A stretch of 36,645 nt of DNA, taken from contig JBNGIS010020428.1 of assembly GCA_049999725.1 (NCBI GenBank), forward strand, positions 1 through 36,645, given 5' to 3'. The notes below the pieces were generated by a model. The model was given only the letters and a program-made list of their open reading frames with translations, did not search any database and had not been told where the DNA came from. The position numbers were made by a program, and so were the translations under genes. The first letter of the stretch is position 1, and each line of letters opens with the position of its first letter. Of the stretch, positions 20,550-29,921 are shown piece after piece. The stretch is from Haplomitrium mnioides (lineage: Eukaryota > Marchantiophyta > Haplomitriopsida > Calobryales).

Positions 20550-23500
20550 ATTGTCTTTTTGGAGTTGTTTTAGACAAACTCCATATCTGGTAAGAAACTA
20601 TCCCAATTGGTGTGATAAATGTTGATAAATGTGTGAAGAATGTCCTCCACAATGCAACTAGTTCTCTTTGTTTGCCCATTTGTTTGAGAATGATAGGCAG
20701 TAGACATAGAGAGTTTGGCTGCTAAAAGTTTGAACAACTCTCGCCAAAACGTTCAAGTGAAACGTCGATCTCTATGACATATTGACATTTTGAGCATTCT
20801 ATAATAGCAAAAGACAGTATGAAAGTAAATGTTTTCCAATTGTAGAGCATCCATTGTAACCACTACTGGTGCTAAATTAATCTAGTTGTTAAGCTTGTCG
20901 ACAAACACCACAATTGTAGTAAACCCATGAGGTGTAGTCAAAAGAGAAGTGACAAGATCCAAACTTATATGTTCTCAATGAGCAATAGAAGTTGGTAGTG
21001 GTTGAAGAAGTCCAACTGGCTTTTGATTTGAAACCTTGTTTTGTTGACAACTTTTACAAGAACAAACAAAACCGTGAACATCTAAAGTGTCTTGAACCAA
21101 GAAGTGTGTTGAACCAACTCTGTAGTTTTGTCTACTCCAAGATATCTTGAGACTGGAATGTCATGTGCTTCTTGAAAATGAGCTAATCATCTTGTGGAAC
21201 ATATATTTGATGGTCTCAATAGAGAACACCATCCCAAATAGAAAATGTATGACACTAATTATCTTTGATCACTAGTTGTGCTCGAACAAGATTGAAGAAA
21301 GCATCTTCTTGTAGCTTTTGCCAATAATCTCTACTAGTTGTTTCATCAAGATATAGTATGCTCACACTTGTCACCTTCAATGTATTAAACTTATGATCTA
21401 GCCTTCGTAACAATGCATCTGGAATGGTGTGAAACCTTTTTAGCTTATACTCCAACTTGATATCAAAGTTGTAATTGATCCTCTTATCGATGATGATGAC
21501 TTGTTATATTTTCCAAGTGAATTGGTTGCAACAATGACTTGTGATTGATGCGCATAACTATAGGTTTTCCCCAAAGATAGTGTCTCTATACTTTGATAGC
21601 ATAAACCATTGCCAATTGCTCTCGATCTATTGCAGAATAATTTCTCTCTACCGTATTTAATTGACATGATATGAAGGCAATTGGATGAAGTCCATCTTCA
21701 AACTCTTGTTGTAAAACTACTCTAATGGCAAAATTAAAATCATCAAAATCAACTATGCAGTGTGCTTTTGGATCATATGGCTGTAGGATAGAATAAGATA
21801 AGATCGCATTATTGGGTTGTTGAGATGATACTTACTCTTTGGTGGTCTATTGAAATTTGACCTCTTTGCCTAGCAAATCTTTAAGTAGTGCAGCAATATG
21901 CGCATGATAATGGATGAACCGTCGATTGCCGATTCATTGAAGGCTCTAATGTCATGTGCTTTCTTTGGTGTTGGCCACTCTATGACAACCTTAATTTTCT
22001 CTTCCTCCATCATGATGCCATCCATAGATACATTGTGCTCTAGATAAATAACCTCGTGCTTCTAAAATTCACACTTGGGGTTCTTACAATTAAATTGCCA
22101 ATTGCGCAACCTTTGCAATACTTCTTTGAGATGACCATGATGCTCAACTTATTCTTATTACTAGAAATAAGAAAATCGTCCAAGAATACCAAAATCAACT
22201 TATCAAATAACCCATCAAAAACTTGATATATTTGATCAATGAATATAGCCACAGCATTAGTGAGACCAAATGTTAGAACTTTCAAATCAAAATATCCATA
22301 CCTTGTGCAAAAAGTTGTCTTTGGCACATCACTTGACTTGATAAGAATTTGCCAATATCCACTTTAATAATCTAGCTTAGAAAAGAGTTGCGCACAACTC
22401 AATTGATCTAACAAATCATCAATATATAGTAAATGATAAACATTCTTTGCTATTTGATTGTTCAAGCTACGATAATCTGTGCAAAGATGAAATCCACCAT
22501 CTTTCTTTGGTACAAAAGATACTGGTGCTCCTCAAGATAAAGTACTATGTTGAATGAAATCCTTCTCAAGAAGATCCGTCAAGGTTTTGCAAATCTCTTC
22601 CAATTTTTGTCGTGATGATTGGTATATATACCAATTATAAAGAGTACTTCTTGGTATTAACTCAATCAGAAAGGGTATTCCTTGGTCATTTGATAATCTC
22701 TTTGGAAAATCATTTGAAAACACATCCACAAACCCTTTCAAAATGTCATCAATAACTGAGATAGGTATAGACTTATCTCCCTTCTTACTCAAGTCTATGA
22801 TAAGCTTGATCCAAACAACAAAGACAAGCAACTCTTTCTCCACCAAGGCAATATGTTGATAGCTGATTTAGACTTTTTTACCAACAGTGTTGGGCACCTC
22901 AAAAGAAACTGCTTGCCTTGTAAAGTAGCTTGAATTTTTTGTTTTAACTAATCAGCTGGAGCGAATCGATCTTCAAGCCAATGAAAACTTAAAATAATGT
23001 CATGTTGTACTAGCGTAATAACAAAATCCATAAATTCCTCATACTATTTTCCAATCCTTAGATGAAATAGCTTTTGCAAGTGGAATACATCTTGTTTTTG
23101 GCTATCAGCCATAGTCACAAAACCTCCATTGATAGGCAAAGTTTTTGCTTTGATTTTCTTAGCAAAGCATAATGATATGAAAATTTCAGAACTTCTATAG
23201 TCCACCAATATCCTACAAGAATACTCAACAACCATACCATCTAGATGAAACAATGTACATCAAATTTACGTTGAGTTGTTAATTCCATTGAAACTAATCC
23301 AACTCTCATTAAATCTCTCGACTCTTTTTATTGAGGTCTATTAGTTTCTTGGTTCCACTCTTCTACAATTGATGCTTGAACAAGAAGCCAAGCTTGACAT
23401 TGGTGACGTGGGTAATTTGCAGTCATATAACCAAGTTGTCAATGATAAAAACATCATTCAATTTGGCGTAGGCACTCACGCTCCACATCGATGAGTGTCA

Positions 23501-24250
23501 CCATTTGCACTCCATCAATATCCATAAGTACAGCCTCATTTGGTGGCCCACAAACATTTGGTAAAACTTGTTGAGGATGTGACCCAACTTCTGTAGCAGC
23601 AAGTAGTGAGTCATACCGTTTAGCCATACGCATTGCTTCTTCTAGTTGAGAGGGCTCTTTCATTGTCACTTCCATTCTAAAGAGAGGTTTCAATCCTTAA
23701 AAAAATGATCTAGAGCTTCTCCATTGCCCATATTAGCAATTTGCTTCATGATATTTTGAAATTGTGAAACATAGTTTCTCATTGAACAAAGTTGTTTCAA
23801 TTCTGCCAAACAATCTCTTGCTATTTTTGGAGCATTTAGAACCCTAAATCTTGAAATCATTGCTTCTTTGAACTTGCACCAACTTGTAATAAGAGAGACA
23901 AATCCACATTTTGCTTGCTCTCTTTGATATCTCCACCAAATCTTTGCAATTCCTTCTGATTGATTTGCCACAAATAGAATTCTTTGGCCATCTTCTCTAA
24001 TGTTTGTAGCTTCAAAATACTACTTACAGTTGAATAAGAAAATCTGATATGCATCAAGATTCATCTTCCCATCATATCCATTTTGGCTTTGGAAACCCCA
24101 CATGACTCTATTCTTCTTGAAAATGTGCTCTTTCTCCCACTTGCATTTGAATTTCTAAAAAACAAGAAATTTGTTCAATTTGTTGTTGCATTGCTTGAAG
24201 CTTCTCTCATTAATTCCCCATATAACTCTCCACCAAAAGAAAGAACCATA
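20550..24250 (-). pseudogene. gypsy gag-pol, multiply broken
   Basis: Gag is visible at about 24050-23450 (WCKFKEAMISRFRV; LAELKQL), followed by a degenerate zinc knuckle near 23450 that has lost its second Cys, its His and its last Cys. Protease (about 23250-23050) reads ILVDYRSSEIFIS; the usual DSG is DYR. Reverse transcriptase starts about 22800 (IELIPRS; LLEKDFIQ), with the catalytic box FLDD (VFLDDFLISS) near 22170. RNase H lies near 21640-21540, frameshifted. Integrase ends with AYHSQTNGQTKRTS near 20680, where the expected catalytic Glu codon is AAG, Lys, at 20666-20668. None of the enzymes can be intact as assembled. Confidence 0.85.
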
Positions 24251-24262
24251 ACTCTGATACCA
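24250..24262 (-). other. primer-binding site of the gypsy element
   Basis: On the minus strand TGGTATCAGAGTT lies directly inside the LTR, matching the 3' end complement of initiator tRNA-Met apart from the final bases. It primes minus-strand DNA synthesis. Confidence 0.8.
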
Positions 24263-24263
24263 A

Positions 24264-24654
24264 TGTAAAAGAACTCAAAGACAAATTTTTAATAAGTGAG
24301 AACTCATGGAGAAGGCAAACAACTAAAGAACACGAGCAAAATGAGAGGAACTCTAGAATGATGAGTTGGGAAAGGAATCCCTTCTATTTATATTTGATAA
24401 GAAGGTATCATTATACTTCATTCACTTACAAGTCACTTCCAATTTCAGCCCCTAAACGTGATCTTATCCCACTTCTCTAAAAATGACTTCAAAGACATGT
24501 AATACTAATACCACTTCACTAAAAGATGACGGAACACTAAAAGTGTACTTACCAATCTTCAATAAAAGGTGATTCCTCTTTAATAGTCACTACCATCTCT
24601 TCACTCCAATCTATTTTCTTATAAATAATACAACATCATACTTTTACTATTACA
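24264..24654 (-). repeat. 5' LTR of the gypsy element, 391 bp
   Basis: On the minus strand it begins TGTAATAG and ends TTTTACA, followed within two bases by the primer-binding site. A TATAAATAG TATA box lies near 24385-24395 on the minus strand. No partner LTR is present in the window, so the outer boundary rests on the TG...CA ends alone. Confidence 0.7.
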
Positions 24655-25180
24655 CTAAGCAATACTAGATATATGTTGTTTAAGTGCAAGATCCATAGGA
24701 ATACCATATGCTCCAAGAGATGAATCAGTACTAGATATGTATTGTTAAACTACTAACTCTCAAAGTATATTGTATGTTTCTTTTCATTAAAATCAAACAA
24801 TGGTAGATATATATTGATTAGATACTCAATTTGTAGGTATATCTCATGCTCTTTATAATTGAGACCAAGCAACACTAGATATATGTTGCGTAAGTACTAG
24901 ATCCCAAAGTATATTATTTTCTCCTCTTCATAAAGACCAAACATTACTAGATATATATTGCATAAGTACAAGATCTGAAGGTATACTATATGTTGCTTCT
25001 TATAGAAACCAATGACAACTAGATATAGTGTTTTTTAACCAAGACATCCCAAAAATGTTGTATCTCGAGGAATAATAAATGCAACCCTTTATAGGGATCA
25101 AGCAACACTAGATGTACATTGGAATAATATATGCAATTCCTTACAGAGGCGAAGCAATACTAGATGTATATTGCTTACAA
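24655..25180 (+). repeat. diverged tandem array, about 72-bp period, eight units
   Basis: A motif close to CAACACTAGATATATGTTG recurs near 24660, 24726, 24798, 24870, 24942, 25014, 25103 and 25155. The central spacings are exactly 72 bp. Each unit also carries an AAGTAC...AGATC...AAGGTATA segment and a CTTTATAGAGACCAAG-like segment. The array abuts the LTR of the gypsy element. Confidence 0.8.
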
Positions 25181-25372
25181 CATCCAAATTATGAACTAGT
25201 AAACGCTACTAATTTCGTGTTCAAAAATTTTTGGTTTCAAATTTTTACGTCAAACATTATGTTTTCTGATAGTTGTGAATTTTTTTTCATCAAAAAAATT
25301 TCTCTAACCTAAAATATGCTTTATTCAGATAGTTATCGTATTTTGGAAAAAAAAACTTTATGCTTAATATTT

Positions 25373-25374
<2 letters not shown>

Positions 25375-25410
<36 letters not shown>

Positions 25411-25510
25411 NNNNNNNNNNNNNNNNNNNNNNNNNNNNNNNNNNNNNNNNNNNNNNNNNNNNNNNNNNNNNNNNNNNNNNNNNNNNNNNNNNNNNNNNNN
25501 NNNNNNNNNN

Positions 25511-25594
<84 letters not shown>
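25375..25594. repeat. (AT)n microsatellite interrupted by a gap
   Basis: Uninterrupted AT repeats run from 25375 to 25410 and from 25511 to about 25594, on both sides of an assembly gap. The true length is unknown. Confidence 0.97.
25411..25510. other. assembly gap, 100 N
   Basis: Exactly 100 N within the AT tract, a placeholder of unknown true size. Confidence 0.98.
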
Positions 25595-25599
<5 letters not shown>

Positions 25600-26329
25600 T
25601 GTATTACATTATATTATAGCAAGATAAGCAGACAAGAGAGAATATTGAAAAAAATGATAAACTTAAATAGTCATATTCTAATGAATTCTTATAATCTCTA
25701 GAAAACCTTTAAGATACAAAATCCTAAAACTTTTATAAGGAAAATATCCAAAAAAAAATATAATGTTGCAACAGACAGTGATATTTAAATCTCTAATATG
25801 CCAAGACATGCTTTGAACTTCTATTTACTTACGAAATAGATAAAAACAAAAAAGAAAAGTTATGCTTGCATGGACTTCAAGCTTACAAATCATAAAAAAA
25901 TATTGACTTTCATCAAAATCAATCTGACACTCTTACACATGCATGCAATCAATCACTAGTAACTTGACCAAATGAATATTCAAAATAACAACTCACGTAT
26001 AGAATGATATCGTAATTCAAGATTGTAATAAATGTAATACGCAAATAACCAACAAAAAAAGCTCACAATTGAAGAAAATTTGTGCAAAAATATAAAATAA
26101 TCAAATAGGAATATCCATGCCAACATAGCCTTCCTTGCTTACTTTTAAAAAAAATAAGATGTTTTACTCAAAAATCATTTATCAAACGAAAAGAGATCAT
26201 AAAAAAAGTACCCAACAGCTTTTATCTTAAAACTTGCAAGAATCAAAGATCTTTTACCGAAGTTAAAAAGATCACACACAAGATATTTTTTTCAAAAACA
26301 AATACTTTATTATTTCAAAAATATACATG
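25595..26329. other. AT-rich spacer, no gene recognised
   Basis: No open frame of note. A TTATGCTTGCATGGACTTCA at 25861-25880 resembles one arm of the dispersed hairpin family, suggesting this is the 3' flank of the ParB-like gene copy D. Confidence 0.45.
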
Positions 26330-28426
26330 AGTATGCAGGTTCAACTTCAGTCTTATCTTCTTCAAGAGGAATAGTCTACTCTAAATCAATAGACTGAGAA
26401 GCTTGGGCACTTGCAACCTCAAGGAAGTCCTATCGAGACTTTCCAATCTCCAAAATCACTACAGACTCACTAGAGGCACCACTTGTACCAGAAATAACAT
26501 GCTTCTTGTGGTATGTGTAAGCAATTTGGGATTTGGTGACATTGGATGATAAAGAAGCCATCATCAAAACTCTTTGAGAAATGTAAATGGATTGATGTCC
26601 ATCATATTCCACATCTATATAGTTTCGCATCAACTTTAGAGCATAGACAAAGGCTTGTACCCGATCCAAAGTAAAGATCAAGTATCCAATCTTGCTCCAA
26701 AGATAAGTGGTTGATAAAAAAATTGTACAAGACATGAGGCTTTTTGTACACATTCACAACAACATCATCTCTTGGATGTTTGAGTTTGGCAGAAATGGCA
26801 AGACAGCCAAAAGTGCTTGGGCATTATTTGTTAGGACGGTCGATTGCATCTTCAAATTGTAAGTAAAATAACTTCATGCTCCCATTGCCTTCCTTTGTTT
26901 GGTATCTCACTATCCAGTACTTGTGGGCGTGTGCAATTCTAGGATCACCCAAATGATACAAACAAATAAATAAGAGATTGCACATAAACTATATGCAGTA
27001 GAAACAAGATAAACTAAAACGAGAAAAAATCAAAACAAAACTTACTAAATGCCATGGGAGATAGCACAACAAACATCCAAAAGTGCATCTTTGACGATGT
27101 TGAATTGTTGCAAAGAATGAGTTATTACAAAAGACCAAAAATCCAAAGTAGTAATGGTCCCAAACGAAGAGATCATATAAAAAATATCGTCTTTATTGAA
27201 GGGTTCGTAATCGTCATGCCTACATTCCTTATGGTTGTAACCATAAGAAATGTTAGTGATTGCTGAAGTGAAACTTCTTGGTTTTACTAAGCCATTCATC
27301 TGTCATGCGTTAGACTCCCGATGGACTTGATAATACGGCATGTTGAGTCCGTCAATATAGGATTCCAAGTCTTGGTCTTGTTCTTCGGTCCTTCCTTCAA
27401 CTTAGAAGGACAACAACTTCATTTTACTACCTCAACTTCCACTCTCTAGCTTTCTAATAGTGGAGCAGAAAGGCAAAATGGTAGGACACCAAGGTTGATG
27501 TATGGTCCTGAAATTCAAGGGCTTCTTTGGCCCCAGATCTCTTTCTTCATTTCGCAGTAACATTCAATTTTTTTTGGCAAGCTGCCTCTTGAATGTTTTG
27601 TCACCCTAAAAAAAATTTAAGGAATTTATTAGAAGAGAGTTTGAAAACCAAAATATTTTAGTCAAAAGGAGTAGATGTTTGTGCATGCAAAGACTTAAGA
27701 GTCCAAACACGCTTGAACATTAAGAGTCCTTATGCGCAAGGACATTTGAAAGTTCTTGTGTGCATGGACTTAAGAGTCCAAGTAGTCTTAGACACTAAGA
27801 GTCCATCACTTGAGTCCTTGCAAGCATGGACTCTAAAGTCCTTGCATGCTTGGACTTCAGAGTCATTGCGCAGGTAGACTCTGAAGCCTATGAGTGCATG
27901 GACTTCAAGGTCATTGCATACTTAGACTCTAAGAGTCCATGCGTGCATGGATTTTAGAGTCCGTGCATGCATGGACTTTAGAGTCCGTGCGTGCATGGAA
28001 ATGTAATCTACTTGAGCATAGACCAAAGAGTCCATGCGCATGTGAATAATAACTTGATAAAGAGACTTGTTTTCAAATAAGTCAAACAAACTTTTAAAAA
28101 ACTAATTGGCAAGTACAAAAATAATGCTTACCAACAATTTCTTGAAACTTGAATAGAAGGAGGACTTCTATGACCTCCATATGGATGGGATATTCCATCC
28201 TAACCCTCTCCTACAAACTGTAGCAAACCTCCAAACAAAAATATTTCACTACAACTGCCAAAACCTTATGCCTCTCCAATTCCTAAGACATTTCTTCAAT
28301 TGAAAGCTTTCTGGCTTCCACCCTCTTCAAAATTGAATTTTTGATTTCATTAAGAAGACCTTTAATGGACCTCCAAGATATCCACTTCATGTCTTCCATT
28401 CTCAATGAACTTTTAGCTCCATCTTC
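26330..28426 (-). pseudogene. second partial copy (D) of the ParB-like gene, C-terminal part
   Basis: It is collinear with the C-terminal exons of the minus gene at 12.5-14.2 kb. Matching segments are MEDMKWISWRS (against MEEMKWTPWRS), LVKPRSFTSAITNISYGYN (against LVKPRCFTLAIADITYRYN), RIAHAHKYWIVRY (against RIAHAHEYWMVGY) and VLMMASLSSNVTKSQIAY (against VLEMASLPSDVTESQIVF). Introns are in the same places: about 28131-27606 and one with a GTAAGT donor near 27043. Several stops and frameshifts are present. The ParB-like domain itself is missing because an LTR starts at 28427. Having two copies shows which exons belong to the gene. Confidence 0.75.
27690..28020. repeat. array of palindromic GTCC...GGAC units in an intron
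   Basis: At least five hairpins lie here. Examples are GTCCTT-ATGCGC-AAGGAC at 27726-27743, AAGTCC and GGACTT arms at 27836-27857, TCCATGC-GT-GCATGGA at 27936-27951, and AGTCC and GGACT arms at 27958-27977. Units are separated by TTTAGAGTCC-like text. The array occupies the intron of ParB-like copy D, the same position as the palindromes at 13870-13986. Confidence 0.85.
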
Positions 28427-28538
28427 TATAACGGTCCCTAACTTTAGTAAGCAACAACTAAAAAAATAGTGACAACTATATCTAGAAAGCCATTACTAAG
28501 TTAGAGTATCAAAAAGATAGTGTTATTATAGAGAGAGT

Positions 28539-28715
28539 GACACGTGGCAAGAGGAGAGAAAGTCAACGAATTAAAATGAAAGAAATGCCAATTTAAAAGA
28601 GGATAAGGACACGTGGCAAACAAAGGATTAAAGCAAATAGAAGGTTCTAAGATAAAGACACGTGGCAAAAGAACTAAAGAGAAATGAAAGGTTCTAAAGA
28701 TAAAGACACGTGGCA
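28539..28715 (+). promoter_or_regulatory. four ACGTGGC (ABRE / G-box) elements in the LTR
   Basis: GACACGTGGCA is present at 28539-28549, 28608-28618, 28657-28667 and 28705-28715, perfectly conserved. The last two lie in a 48-bp near-tandem repeat with AAGGTTCTAA between them. ACACGTGGC is the core bound by plant bZIP factors of the abscisic acid response. Four copies upstream of a TATA box suggest stress-inducible transcription; this is inference. Confidence 0.75.
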
Positions 28716-28841
28716 GAAGAAGAATAAAAGTAAAAGGTGGTCCAATCAATGAGAGAGGAAAAAGAGTGGTCCAATTAGAGGAGGATAGAAAAAGAACCAA
28801 TAGGGTTTTGCCACCTATGTAAGCAAAGTGCTTTTCACTTA

Positions 28842-28849
28842 GTATATAG
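28842..28849 (+). promoter_or_regulatory. TATA box of element F LTR
   Basis: GTATATAG lies about 130 bp downstream of the last ACGTGGC box and 140 bp before the end of the LTR, a normal distance for a retrotransposon promoter. Confidence 0.6.
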
Positions 28850-28984
28850 AGAAGGGAGATGGCCTTGTTGGGCATCTCTTACCTTGTGGATTCTTGAAGT
28901 TCTTTATGCGCTACTCTTGTATGTGTTGTGCTTGTGCTAATTTGGGTGTGTGATGTATGTGTGTAGTGTTACAAATGTTACAAA

Positions 28985-28996
28985 TAGTATCAGAGC
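28985..28996 (+). other. primer-binding site of element F
   Basis: TAGTATCAGAGC matches the tRNA-Met complement TGGTATCAGAGC except at one base, two bases after the LTR end. Confidence 0.8.
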
Positions 28997-29262
28997 TTGG
29001 TCTTTTCTAAAGAAGTGTGGATTACCTCTCTTTGTAGAAGCACCAATACCTCTTTGAGTAGTGGAATCTCCACTTTACATGAACTCCAAGAGAGTTGAAC
29101 TTTTAAGTTTTCATGAATAAATGATAGCGGATATGTCATTCTTTATAAATGAAGATAAGAAGTTTGACTTGATGTTATGATAGCTAATGGATAGAGGAGC
29201 ATTTGTATCTCTTAGAATTCCTCTATTGAATCCCTTTAATATTCATGTGTTTAACATTGACA

Positions 29263-29378
29263 TGTTATAACATGAGCACCGCACATACATACACGAGAGC
29301 TTCTGAGAGCAAGAGTAGAATAGAATGAATAAATGAGAGTAGAGCTCATATATAGGGTTATATATGGTCCATATAACA
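29263..29378 (-). repeat. 3' LTR of copia B, 116 bp
   Basis: On the minus strand it begins TGTTATATGGAC and ends ATGTTATAACA. It follows the polypurine tract directly. A CTATATATGAG TATA-like box is present. At 116 bp it is among the shortest LTRs expected for a coding copia element. Confidence 0.75.
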
Positions 29379-29387
29379 CTCCTCCTT
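29379..29387 (-). other. polypurine tract of copia B
   Basis: AAGGAGGAG on the minus strand lies next to the LTR start. Confidence 0.8.
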
Positions 29388-29414
29388 GGCTGATTCTTCT
29401 ACTAATAATCAGCC
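29388..29414 (-). repeat. stem-loop abutting the polypurine tract, copia B
   Basis: GGCTGATT and AATCAGCC form an 8-bp stem identical to that of element A, around an 11-nt loop of different sequence. Confidence 0.8.
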
Positions 29415-29921
29415 ATATTTAGAAAGGACTATATATTCATGGAATTCTAGGTTCAAATCTTATGTATATGTGGTCTTATTAAAACCCTCCAGTTTTCTTC
29501 CGAGGGAAAGAGTGCCACCACATATGTATAGGTGGACTACAGTATAGTGTGGAGTGTGCATAAATAATCATAATGTCAAGAAAAATTTTGTCAAAATTTC
29601 TGCCTTCAAGAGTATGGCAGTGTCATCATGTCGTAGTGTGGTGTTGTTGCGTCTTCACTGTTGTTGTTGTTGTTGTGTCCTCTCTTTGTGTCCTAAAGAT
29701 CTGTCTGAAAAATGATGTCAGCCTCAAAAGCTGAGAAGTGATGTGAGCATCTAATATAATATGCTCTTGACATTACCTATATTACATTCAAACAAGATTA
29801 GGCATTTGCTTCAAAATAAATGATCGTCTTTGCAATCCTTGATCTTCATGACTAAAGGTCATAGAGGGGTGGAAATAAATGTATATATATTCAAGTAGTT
29901 ATTGTATACTGTTGTGTTGTA

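Larger units (their letters stand above)
20500..24654 (-). mobile_element. Ty3/gypsy retrotransposon, decayed, 3' LTR not found
   Basis: Reading leftward from the 5' LTR come a tRNA-Met primer-binding site, gag, protease, reverse transcriptase, RNase H and integrase. This order, with integrase last, defines Ty3/gypsy. All frames are broken by stops and frameshifts. Recognisable integrase ends near 20550 and no second copy of the LTR was found on the left, so the 3' end is probably truncated. Confidence 0.85.
28427..28982 (+). repeat. 5' LTR of element F, about 556 bp
   Basis: It starts TATAACGG, probably a mutated TGTAACGG, and ends TGTTACA, giving inverted ends. A primer-binding site follows after two bases. 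It holds four ACACGTGGC boxes, two GTCCAAT boxes (near 28742 and 28770) and a TATATA at 28843-28848, the layout of a plant promoter. Confidence 0.75.
28427..29262 (+). mobile_element. LTR retrotransposon F: 5' LTR, primer-binding site and short leader
   Basis: An LTR, a primer-binding site and 266 bp of leader are visible before the sequence is cut by element B at 29263. Element F begins exactly where copy D of the ParB-like gene stops matching, so F inserted into D. No coding sequence of F is in view, so its superfamily is undetermined. Its right part should lie beyond element B. Confidence 0.7.

Noticed and set aside
25316-25701. Ile-Tyr repeat proteins in the (AT)n tract
   Set aside because: Translations of a microsatellite and a gap; no coding evidence.
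28501-28875. 124-codon minus-strand frame
   Set aside because: It reads through the LTR promoter, and its internal repeats are the ACGTGGC boxes in reverse.
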